In this document: one piece after another, positions 52,595 to 61,100 of the stretch
Layout: the number at the start of each line of letters is the position of its first letter
Position numbering within the stretch: the first letter of the stretch is position 1
Source of the DNA: Renibacterium sp043789415
GTDB taxonomy: Bacteria; Actinomycetota; Actinomycetes; Actinomycetales; Micrococcaceae
DNA length: 64,000 bases
Reading direction: 5' to 3'
Assembly (NCBI RefSeq): GCF_043789415.1
Contig: NZ_JBDLLW010000001.1
Location: 1,488,001 to 1,552,000 of the forward strand
Program-made: the position numbers and the translations under genes
Notes under the pieces: model-generated
The model's database searches: none
Told to the model about the DNA's origin: nothing
Seen by the model: only the letters and a program-made list of their open reading frames with translations

Positions 52595-54055
52595 ATGGCA
52601 CACATCTCCTCTGCTGATCAGACCCTCACTGATGTTTCCCGGATCGCCTCGGGGCGGCGTTCTTTCGCCGCACAGGAGAACGGCATCGCACTAGGGCCGC
52701 TGGACGGACGCTACCGCCCCGCCGTCGCACCGCTGACTGACTATCTTTCGGAAGCCGCACTCAACAGGGATCGTATCGCGGTAGAAGTGGAATGGCTCAT
52801 CCACCTGAGTTCAGCTTCCGCACTGCCCGGCATCAGTGCGCTGAACGCTGATCAGCAGGAAAAATTACGTGCTATCGTCACCGAATTCGACGCCGATTCG
52901 ATCGAGGAACTAGCCGAGATCGAAAAGGCCACCGTGCACGATGTGAAAGCGGTGGAGTATTACATCGGCCGCCGTCTGGCCGGAATCGGCATCGAGCAGC
53001 TCAAACCGCTCGTGCACTTCGCCTGCACCAGCGAGGACATCAATAACCTCTCCTATGCCCTCGGAGTGAAGGGCGCGGTGCAACATGTCTGGCTGCCAGC
53101 CGCCAGGACGCTGAGCGCCAAGTTACACGCGATAGCCGAAGAGAATCGTGCCGTGCCGATGCTCTCCCGCACTCATGGACAGCCGGCGACGCCGAGCACC
53201 CTCGGCAAGGAGATCGCCGTCCTCGCCTATCGCCTGGACCGGCAGCTGAAGCGAATTGAAAACGCCGAGTACCTGGGCAAGATCAATGGAGCCACCGGCA
53301 CCTACGCCGCACACTACGCCGCAGCACCCGCACTGGATTGGCAAGCCATTTCCCGTAGTTTCGTGGAGGGTCTGGGGTTGAGCTGGAATCCGCTCACCAC
53401 GCAGATCGAATCACACGATTGGCAAGCCGAGCTATACGCCGATATCGCACGTTTCAACAGGATCCTGCATAACCTCTGCACCGATATCTGGAGCTATATC
53501 TCCATCGGCTATTTCGCGCAGATTCCGGTACCCGGCGCCACCGGTTCCTCGACCATGCCGCATAAGGTGAATCCGATCCGCTTCGAGAACGCCGAGGCCA
53601 ATCTGGAGATCTCCTCTGCTCTGCTGGATACCTTGGCCTCCACCCTGGTCACTTCACGCTGGCAACGAGACCTCACCGATTCATCGAGCCAGCGCAATAT
53701 CGGCGTCGCTTTTGGGCACTCCCTTTTGGCGATCAATAACGTGCTGGGTGGTCTGGGTCGATTGGACACCGCCGAGCAGGTCCTCGCCGAAGACCTCGAC
53801 CACAACTGGGAGGTCCTCGGTGAGGCCATCCAGACCGTGATGCGCGCAGAAGCCCTCGCCGGAGTGCCCGGCATGGATGATCCTTACGAACGCCTCAAGG
53901 ATCTCACTCGCGGGCAGCGAGTGGACGCCACCAGAATGCGGGAGTTCGTCGCGGAACTCGGCCTCTCCCAGGATGCCGAAAACCGGCTGCATGCGCTGAC
54001 CCCTGGAACGTACACCGGAATCGCTGCTCGACTGGTAGATCACCTCACCGACTAA
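52595..54055 (+). CDS. purB: Adenylosuccinate lyase
   Basis: Cytoplasmic enzyme of 486 residues that releases fumarate in two steps of purine synthesis, from SAICAR and from adenylosuccinate. ALGPLDGRYRPAVAPL, FACTSEDINNLSYAL, SRTHGQPATPSTLGKE and the signature loop GATGSSTMPHKVNPIRFENAE identify it, and length and order are complete. The start is the ATG at 52595. No other purine gene is nearby. Confidence 0.97.
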   Translation: MAHISSADQTLTDVSRIASGRRSFAAQENGIALGPLDGRYRPAVAPLTDYLSEAALNRDRIAVEVEWLIHLSSASALPGISALNADQQEKLRAIVTEFDADSIEELAEIEKATVHDVKAVEYYIGRRLAGIGIEQLKPLVHFACTSEDINNLSYALGVKGAVQHVWLPAARTLSAKLHAIAEENRAVPMLSRTHGQPATPSTLGKEIAVLAYRLDRQLKRIENAEYLGKINGATGTYAAHYAAAPALDWQAISRSFVEGLGLSWNPLTTQIESHDWQAELYADIARFNRILHNLCTDIWSYISIGYFAQIPVPGATGSSTMPHKVNPIRFENAEANLEISSALLDTLASTLVTSRWQRDLTDSSSQRNIGVAFGHSLLAINNVLGGLGRLDTAEQVLAEDLDHNWEVLGEAIQTVMRAEALAGVPGMDDPYERLKDLTRGQRVDATRMREFVAELGLSQDAENRLHALTPGTYTGIAARLVDHLTD

Positions 54056-54225
54056 GAGCCATCCGCAGAAACCCACCGGGCGCTTACTGAGTGCACCTGA
54101 GGCTAAAACGATTCACTTAGTCAGTTGCGCAAAGTTACCTTGTAGTACTCTGAAAAAACTCTAAAATTTAGCTCAATCTTCGCGCATTTCCCTTGCGGCT
54201 CACACCCAAAACACAGCAAACTCAT

Positions 54226-54249
54226 AGCGACTAAAGCTTTTTAGTCACT
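54226..54249. promoter_or_regulatory. Inverted repeat before the small secreted protein
   Basis: AGCGACTAAA (54226-54235) and TTTAGTCACT (54240-54249) are near-perfect inverted copies with a 4-base centre, in the AT-rich 276-base gap after purB and 83 bases before the next start. It could be a repressor operator or a transcription terminator for purB. Confidence 0.45.
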
Positions 54250-54331
54250 AAATCCGAAAAGTGGTTGGTGCTTATCGGATCTACCCGGGAGATAATCACC
54301 AGCTGCATCGTTTCATAAGGAGCATCGCCCT

Positions 54332-54778
54332 ATGTTCACGACAAAGAAACCACTGCAAAAAGGAATCGCCGCTTTCGGTATCGCTCTGGCACTCTCTTCC
54401 GCCGGAGTCACCTCCGCACAGGCCGCACAGCCGGCCGTCGCACCCGCTGCATCAGTGCCCACCACTGTTGCTCCCGCTATCTATCTCACCAACCCGTTCG
54501 ATTGCCTCGCGGATGTGTATACCGGAAATGCCGGTTACACCATCTTTATCAAACGGGATCCCGCCAATAACGCCGTAGTTCCCTTCTGCTATGCAGAAGC
54601 GGGCGCTACCGGCGTTGATGTCAACTGGGTCTGGACCGTGCGCACCGGCAATAACCAGGGCGCATATACCTTCGTCGAGCAAAACGGCTGGGGAGCTACG
54701 GCAATCCGCCTCTTCGGCCGAGGGGAAGGTCACAGCTACGGTGACGCCATCAAAGTCACCTCACTCACCATTCTCTAG
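54332..54778 (+). CDS. Small secreted protein with possible beta/gamma-crystallin (killer-toxin-like) fold
   Basis: Exported protein of 148 residues: a signal peptide (KKPLQKGIAAFGIALALSSAGVTSAQA) ending near residue 31, an Ala/Pro/Val-rich linker, and a compact domain of about 95 residues with two cysteines (Cys58 and Cys86), likely a disulphide. The stretch FCYAEAGATGVDVNWVWTVRTGNNQGAYTF resembles the CFANAG...GNN pattern of Streptomyces killer-toxin-like and metalloproteinase-inhibitor proteins, which have a beta/gamma-crystallin fold. That link is from memory of the family and needs a profile search. No immunity gene is recognised; the next gene encodes a lipoprotein. Confidence 0.6.
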   Translation: MFTTKKPLQKGIAAFGIALALSSAGVTSAQAAQPAVAPAASVPTTVAPAIYLTNPFDCLADVYTGNAGYTIFIKRDPANNAVVPFCYAEAGATGVDVNWVWTVRTGNNQGAYTFVEQNGWGATAIRLFGRGEGHSYGDAIKVTSLTIL

Positions 54779-54900
54779 AGTGAGCGCGGCTGCTCTGTTC
54801 TAGCGCCAAGGTGCAGGATCCTCGCCTGATCAACGGGGATCCCGCACCCGGCCAGTTCTCCCTCACCTGACAGTCAATTCATTACCCTGGGGAAGCGCAC

Positions 54901-55425
54901 ATGACCCGCAATCTCAGTTTTCTCTGCTGCTCCGCGGTCGTCTTCGGACTCCTATTGCTCACTGCTTGTACGGGCAGCGATGCTGCGCCCACTGATTCAG
55001 ATACGCCGATCCTGAACACCCAACAGGCCTGCGACGTCGTGAGCGTAGCCGTGCAGAAGATCAACGGATCGATCTACGATGAGCTCTACCCGCTCGCGAA
55101 AAAAGGGAACCCCTCAGAAGTCGCCGGAAAGCTCGACCAGCTTCGAACCGAAGTAACCACGGCGGCAGAAAAGCTCAAAGGATCGCCTTTATCCGCAAAA
55201 TTCACCGAATACGCGGCAGCCTTCGACCCAGTTGCCACTCAGTTGCAGGGCATCGCCGCAGCCTTCCCGCCACCACCGGATAAGACCGAGAAACAGCTCG
55301 ACTACCTCTATATGAGTAAATTGGCTGACCCGTTGAACAAGCAATCAAACATCGCCAAAGAACTCTGGATGGACTGCGGCAGCCCGAAAGTAGAACTCCC
55401 AGGCTCGCCGTCGTCGTCCCGATGA
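54901..55425 (+). CDS. Lipoprotein of unknown function
   Basis: Lipid-anchored protein of 174 residues. The signal ends LLLTACTGSD (Cys23). The mature part is mostly helical, with LDQLRTEVTTAAEKLKGSPLSAKFTEYAAAFDPVATQLQGIAAAFPPPPD and a second cysteine near the end (MDCGSP). It is not recognised as any named family. It lies 122 bases after the small secreted protein on the same strand; whether the two work together is unknown. GGGG at the RBS position is weak. Confidence 0.75.
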   Translation: MTRNLSFLCCSAVVFGLLLLTACTGSDAAPTDSDTPILNTQQACDVVSVAVQKINGSIYDELYPLAKKGNPSEVAGKLDQLRTEVTTAAEKLKGSPLSAKFTEYAAAFDPVATQLQGIAAAFPPPPDKTEKQLDYLYMSKLADPLNKQSNIAKELWMDCGSPKVELPGSPSSSR

Positions 55426-55508
55426 GGCGTCCCCTTGCGGGAATCTCGGCCCAGCCTTCGCTTGAATACTTTCGCTTAATTAACCGGATTAACCGGAGGC
55501 TCTCGCCA

Positions 55509-56468
55509 TTAAACGGTGAGCAGGATCTTTCCCTGATGCTCGCCCGAATCAAAATACTCATGCGCCGCCGCCGCTTCTGAGAGGGGAAAGGTCTTACCGA
55601 TGCTCGGGGTGAGCCGGCCGTCTGCTAGCAGCGGCCAAACATGCTGCTGCACCTGGCGCATGATCTCCGCCTTCTCCTCGAGGGACCGATAGCGCAGACC
55701 GGTGCCGAAGACCGCGCCGCGCTTAGCCATCAAAACTCCCAGATCAAGTTCTCCGGTTTTCCCACCCTGCAAACCGATCACTACGAGTCGACCGTCGAGG
55801 GCCAATGCCTCAACGTTCCTCGACAAATAAACAGCACCCATCACATCGAGAATGACGTCGGCTCCGCCATGCTGCTGAACAAGGTGGACGAAATCCTGCT
55901 CCCGGTAGTTGATCGCCTGATCCGCTCCGAGTTCCAGTATCCGCTGACACTTCTCAGCACTGCCCGCGGTGCTGATCACTTGTGCACCGTGGTGCTTCGC
56001 CAATTGAATCGCCATCGAACCGATCCCGCCCGCTCCGCCGTGAACCAGCAGAGTCTGCGCAGCGCGAAGTTTGGCGAGCATGAAAACGTTGGAATAAACG
56101 GTGGCGGCCACCTCGGGAATTCCCGCGGCGGCGATCAGATCTATGCCCTCCGGGGCCGGAAGCACCTGCCCGGCCGGTGCCGCGACGCGCTCCGCGTAGC
56201 CGCCGCCAGCAAGAAGCGCCACTACTGGCTGCCCTTCTTCGAACCCCTGAGCGGCCTGGGCTACCCGGCCGGACACTTCAAGACCGGGAAAATCCGGGGC
56301 GCCAGGAGGCGAGGGGTATAGGCCCCGTCGCTGCTGCACATCGGCTCGGTTGATCCCAGCGGCGACGACGTCGATCAGTACTTCGCCGGGTTTCAGAGAA
56401 GGATCCGGCAGCTCAGTGAGTTGCAGAGCCTCCGGACCTCCGGGGACTAAAGCAGTGACGGCTTTCAT
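55509..56468 (-). CDS. NADPH:quinone oxidoreductase (MDR, PIG3-like)
   Basis: Cytoplasmic oxidoreductase of 319 residues. AAGINRADVQQRRGLYPSPPGAPDFPGLEVSGRV, PEVAATVYSNVF and LLVHGGAGGIGSMAIQLAKHHGAQVISTAGSAEKC are those of the quinone reductase/PIG3 group; it lacks the zinc-binding cysteines of alcohol dehydrogenases. ATG 56468 is chosen because AGGAG lies 6 bases upstream; the frame continues 11 codons further. It is divergent from the DoxX-like gene 21 bases away, so the two share a promoter region. Confidence 0.9.
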   Translation of the reverse strand: MKAVTALVPGGPEALQLTELPDPSLKPGEVLIDVVAAGINRADVQQRRGLYPSPPGAPDFPGLEVSGRVAQAAQGFEEGQPVVALLAGGGYAERVAAPAGQVLPAPEGIDLIAAAGIPEVAATVYSNVFMLAKLRAAQTLLVHGGAGGIGSMAIQLAKHHGAQVISTAGSAEKCQRILELGADQAINYREQDFVHLVQQHGGADVILDVMGAVYLSRNVEALALDGRLVVIGLQGGKTGELDLGVLMAKRGAVFGTGLRYRSLEEKAEIMRQVQQHVWPLLADGRLTPSIGKTFPLSEAAAAHEYFDSGEHQGKILLTV

Positions 56469-56489
56469 TTCGGCTCCTATGATGTGACC

Positions 56490-56894
56490 ATGACACAACA
56501 TCCGACAGTTAGCTCAACTCAGCGTATCGGCAAAGGCGCCAGGATCGCAGGTTGGATTGTGACGGGCTTGGTCACTCTCTTCCTGGCTTTCGACGGCGTG
56601 ACTCATCTGCTGAATCCGGCGGTGGTGCAGGAATCGATGAAGCAATTGGGCTACCCCGAGGGGCTGGCTTTGCCGATCGGCATCGTAGAACTCGTCATCT
56701 TGGCACTGACCCTCATTCCGCGCACCGCGATTCTTGGAGCTATCCTGATGACCGGCTATCTAGGTGGCGCGGTGACCAGCCAACTCCGCGTCGAAGCCCC
56801 GCTCTTCAGCACCGTGCTTTTCGCCGTCTACGTCGGGATTGGCCTGTGGTTGGGTCTGTGGCTGCGGGATGTTCGGGTCCGCAGATTGCTCTGA
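56490..56894 (+). CDS. DoxX-like membrane protein
   Basis: Membrane protein of 134 residues with four hydrophobic segments (GWIVTGLVTLFLAFDGVTHLL, ALPIGIVELVILALTLIP, AILGAILMTGYLGGAV, LFSTVLFAVYVGIGLWLGLWL). HLLNPAVVQESMKQLGYP between helices one and two is typical of DoxX-like proteins (PF13564). TATGAT (56478-56483) is a perfect -10 box six bases before the ATG at 56490, so the mRNA is probably leaderless; this is why 56490 is preferred to GTG 56484. Function unknown. Confidence 0.82.
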   Translation: MTQHPTVSSTQRIGKGARIAGWIVTGLVTLFLAFDGVTHLLNPAVVQESMKQLGYPEGLALPIGIVELVILALTLIPRTAILGAILMTGYLGGAVTSQLRVEAPLFSTVLFAVYVGIGLWLGLWLRDVRVRRLL

Positions 56895-56992
56895 GGCCTC
56901 GCCATCCGGAAGCTAAGCGCTCCCTCGGGGCGCTGGGCAGGCTTTGCCTGACTTTGATTGACGGGGCAGAGTCGTGAAACACTAGTAGTTCT

Positions 56993-57080
56993 GGAAGGTT
57001 GTCCGAGCGGCCGATGGAGCTGGTCTTGAAAACCAGTGGGCGGTAACCCCGTCTCATGGGTTCAAATCCCATACCTTCCG
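56993..57080 (+). tRNA. tRNA-Ser (anticodon UGA)
   Basis: Acceptor arms GGAAGGT (56993-56999) and ACCTTCC (57073-57079) pair fully, with discriminator G at 57080. The anticodon stem CTGGT/ACCAG encloses CTTGAAA with anticodon TGA. The long variable arm (GGGCGGTAACCCCGTCTC) is typical of class II tRNA-Ser, and the T arm is ATGGGTTCAAATCCCAT. CCA is not encoded. Confidence 0.97.
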
Positions 57081-57084
57081 CGCT

Positions 57085-57119
57085 AAGCCCTCTGACCGAG
57101 TTCGGTCGGAGGGCTTTTT
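57085..57119 (+). terminator. Rho-independent terminator after tRNA-Ser
   Basis: AAGCCCTC-TGACCG and CGGTCG-GAGGGCTT form a long stem, followed by TTTTT; it begins four bases after the tRNA. Confidence 0.9.
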
Positions 57120-57124
57120 GTTGG

Positions 57125-57200
57125 CTCCCCCTCATCGAGTGTGTAGATCTCCATCTTTTGGGGGCCCTTAACATGTAGATCTACACACTCGATGGGGGAG
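57125..57200. repeat. Long inverted repeat directly behind tRNA-Ser
   Basis: CTCCCCC-TC-ATCGAGTGTGTAGATCT (57125-57150) is the inverted copy of AGATCTACACACTCGAT-GGGGGAG (57177-57200): 24 paired bases with a 2-base bulge and a 26-base loop. It follows the tRNA terminator, so it is not needed for termination. It may be a repetitive intergenic element, the footprint of a mobile element at the tRNA, or a binding site. The remaining 213 bases to the next gene hold no further feature that I can support. Confidence 0.7.
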
Positions 57201-57413
57201 GTGGCGACGCCGGATCGGCGGCAGTCCGGCAGTAGATACCGATAGCGTTTCACAAATTTATGACAGCATCGGGAAATTTTTAGATTTTCCGGAAAATTAG
57301 CTGTAAATCTCCTGTACGAATGGGCTATTCTCAGCAAGTAACTTTTGTTCAAAAATGAATTGGTTAGCTCGAGTAGCCCGCCTGGAACCGTGAAATGACT
57401 GAGGAGTTCAACG

Positions 57414-57923
57414 ATGTTCGCTGCGATGAAATCACGCCGCTTAGGTATTACAGCTGTTGCAGGCGGGGCCTTAGTACTCGGTCTCTCGCTCAGTGGCTGC
57501 AGCCTGCTCGACGGAGGCGGCCCGGCACGCGACCCCAGCGGCACCGTGACAGCGACCTCCACCTCGGATGCCTTCCAGATCAAGGTCGGCGATTGCATTC
57601 AGGATCCCGGTGGCACTTCGGTCACCGATGTGGTGAGCGTGCCCTGCAGTCAGCCCCATGACTACGAGGCTTTTGACCGCACCCTGATGAAGGACGGCGA
57701 CTACCCAGGCAAGCAGGCAGTAACAGATCAAGCCGATGCTTACTGCGAACCAGCCTTTGAAAAGTTCGTCGGGGTCAAAACCGAGGACTCTGTCTTGAAC
57801 ATGACCTACTTCTTCCCGACCGAAGAGAGCTGGAAAGCCGATGATCGCGAAATTCTCTGCCTCATTGCTGGCGAGAAAGAAGGCGTAAAGGTCACCGGCA
57901 GCCTCAAGGGCGCCAAGAAGTAG
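57414..57923 (+). CDS. Septum formation family lipoprotein
   Basis: Lipid-anchored protein of 169 residues. The signal ends LSLSGCSLL (Cys29). The domain contains IKVGDCIQDPGG, VPCSQPHDYEAF, YPGKQAVTDQADAYCEPAFEKFVG and YFFPTEESWKADDREILCLI, the cysteine-rich Septum_form pattern (PF13845) of actinobacteria. The family name derives from association with division; the molecular role is not established. A short alternative start at ATG 57426 would give a cleaner signal peptide. Confidence 0.88.
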   Translation: MFAAMKSRRLGITAVAGGALVLGLSLSGCSLLDGGGPARDPSGTVTATSTSDAFQIKVGDCIQDPGGTSVTDVVSVPCSQPHDYEAFDRTLMKDGDYPGKQAVTDQADAYCEPAFEKFVGVKTEDSVLNMTYFFPTEESWKADDREILCLIAGEKEGVKVTGSLKGAKK

Positions 57924-58127
57924 CCAGCAGCCTGAAGGCGGTTCTGCAACTCAGCGGAGCCGCCTTTGGCGTATGTTTGTGAAGTTCTCGCTACCACGCA
58001 ACCTAGCGTTAACCCCCATCTGATTCACTGAAGTGCTTCAGTCGCGTCGCCTTCACTATCGCATCAGGCTCAGGGGGCCATTGAGCCTAGGTATGACTCA
58101 AAGACGAGCTAAAAGAAACGGGGAAAT

Positions 58128-61100
58128 ATGACAGTCAAGTCCATCCGCATGACGCTGGGGGCGGTGCTCGCTGCGGCTCTTTTTGCCGCACCGCTAGCCA
58201 CCGCGCCAGCCATTGCAGCCAACGAAACACCAAGGGTTGCCGGTACCTCACCGGTGCTGATCAACGAGGCTTATCTCAATGGCGGTTCAGCTGGCGCCGT
58301 CTATAAGAATAAATTCGTCGAGCTCTACAACACCAGTGATGCTGCGGTCTCGCTCAGTGGCTGGTCCTTGCAGTATCGCAGCGCGACCGGCTCAGCTGCC
58401 CCCACCGGGGTGACCCCGCTGAGCGGCTCCATTGCACCGCACGGCTACTACCTGATCAAGGGAAACAGCAATGCCGCCAACGGCGCGGAACTCCCGGCAG
58501 CCGACGCGGATGCTTCCAACTACAGCTTCGCCGCAGCCGGCGGCACCCTCATCCTGGCCAAGAAGGCCTCCGCGCTGAACCCGCTCGCCACCGGCTCTGT
58601 CACGGACAACGCCGATATCGCCGATCTGCTCGGCTACGGCACCTCGAATACTTTTGAAACCGCGGCCTCCAGCGCCGCCAGCGTGACGAAATCGCTGAAT
58701 CGAACGAACTTCGCGGACACAAATAACAATTCCGCCGATTTCAGCGCCTCCACGAACGTCACCCCGCAGGGCAGCAAGAGCGATCCCGGCCCGGGCGACC
58801 CAGGACCTGGCAACCCGACCATCGCCGCGATCAAGGACATCCAAGGCACCAGCGATACCAGCCCCTTGGTGAACCAGAGCGTCACCACCCGTGGTGTGGT
58901 CACCGCTGTCTACCCGACGGGTGGTTTCAACGGCTACTACATCCAGACCGAGGGCACCGGCGGCGATCTCGATCTCGCGACGCACAAGGCTTCGGACGCC
59001 GTCTTCGTCTACTCTCCCTCAACCGTCACCCAGGTGCAGCCCGGCGACTTCGTCGAGGTCACCGGCACGGTCAGTGAGTACAAGGGCGCCAATGACGCCA
59101 CGTCGCTCACCGAGATCACGGTTCCCGCGGATAAGCTCAGCAAGCTGAGCCAGCCTGCGGTCGCGGTGAAGGCCGCCGTCGTCGATCTTCCCGCGAGCGC
59201 AGCGGAACGCGAATCCCTGGAAGGCATGCTCTTCGCTCCTAAGGGCGACTTCACTGTCTCCGATAACTACTCCCTGAACCAGTACGGCGAGCTCGAACTC
59301 GCTTCAGGCAACTCGCCACTGGTCCAGCCGAACGCCCTCTACCCCTATGGGAGCAGCGAGAACACCGCACTGATCGCTTCCAATGCGGCTAAGTCGATCG
59401 GTCTTGACGACGGCGCCTCCACGAACTTCCTGAGTGCCGCCAACCAGGGCACCCCGCTGCCCTACCTGACTACGACGTCGTCGTTGCGGGTCGGCTCAGC
59501 GGTCACCTTCAAGACCAATGTCATCTTCGACAACCGCAACGGCGACTATAAGTTGCAGCCGCTGACCCAGCTCACTCCCGCCAATGCGGCGAGCGTGCAG
59601 CCAGCCAGTTTCTCCGACACCCGCTCAGCTCCGGCTAATGTCGGCGGCGATCTGAAGATCGCCTCCTTCAATGTGCAGAACTACTTCATCCACACCGGCG
59701 ATCTGGACCCGGCCTGTCAGGCCTATTCTGACCGAGCAGGGAACAAGATCACGGTACGCACCGGCTGCACTCAGCGTGGCGCCTGGGACGCGGCTAATCT
59801 GCAACGCCAGCAGGACAAAGTGGTTGCCGGCATCATCGGCACCGGAGCAGATATTCTCTCCCTGGAGGAAATTGAGAACTCGGCTAAATTCGCCGATAGC
59901 GCGACTGACCGGGACAAAGCGCTGCGAACCCTGGTCAACGCGCTGAACGCCAAGCTCGGCTCCACCGTCTGGGACTACGTGCGCTCTCCGCAGACCCGCC
60001 CGGACGTCAGCAAAGAAGATGTGATCCGCACCGCCTTCATCTTCAAGACGGCGGCAGCCGAACCGGTGGGCGATTCGATCATCCTCGACGACGTCGCTTT
60101 CACCGGCATCGCTCGTCAGCCGCTGGCACAGGTCTTCAAGCCGAAGGGCGGCTCGGATTCCGAGCAGTTCCTGGCCATTGTGAACCACTTCAAGTCCAAG
60201 GGCTCGGCGCCAGCCAATGACCCCAGCGACACCGATAAGGGCCAGGGGAACTCCAATAAGGCCCGGGTCAAGCAGGCTCAGGCCCTGATCGGCTTCGCCA
60301 ACACTCTCAAAGCGCAGAAGAACACCCAGCGGGTGCTCTTGATCGGCGACTTCAATGCCTACAGCAAAGAAGATCCGATCAACACGCTGACCGCCGCCGG
60401 TTACACGGACCTCGATCCGCAGACCGGCAAGCACTCCTATCTCTACGACGGCCGGGTTGGCTCGCTCGACCATGTGCTGGTCTCCAGCGAATTCGTGCCC
60501 TCAATCACCGGTGCCGATATCTGGAATATCAACTCGGTCGAGCCGATCGCGCTGAACTACTCGCGTTACAACTACAACGTCACGAACTACTACAACACCG
60601 AGCCCTACGCCGCGAGTGACCACGACCCGGTGGTCGTCGGCCTCAAGCTGAAGAGCGCCGAAGCGAACCCGCTCGAAGTGAACCTGTTGAATATCAACGA
60701 CTTCCACGGTCGGATCGATGAGAACACGGTGAATTTCAGCGGCACGGTTGAGCAGCTCAAGGCGGCTTCGCCGAACGGAGCTACCGCCTTCCTCTCGGCC
60801 GGGGACAATGTCAGCGCTTCGCTGTACGCCTCGGCAGTGCAGAAGGATCAGCCGACCATCGATGTACTCAACGCCATGGGCCTGCAGGCGTCAGCCGTTG
60901 GTAATCACGAGTTCGACGGCGGTTTCACCGATCTGAAGGACCGGATCATCAAGGGCGGAGGCAATGCCGCATGGGGTTATCTGGGTGCCAATGTGTACCT
61001 GAAGGGAACCACCACCCCGGCGCTGGACGAGTACAAGATCCTCACCGTGAACGGCGTGAAAGTCGCCGTGATCGGTGCGGTGACCGGTGAAACCCCGACC

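Noticed and set aside
54261..54578. A 105-codon plus-strand frame overlapping the small secreted protein
   Set aside because: Ser/Pro/His-rich out-of-frame shadow of the secreted protein gene.
59625..60473. A 282-codon minus-strand frame inside the nuclease gene
   Set aside because: Lies opposite intact catalytic motifs and has no recognisable domain.
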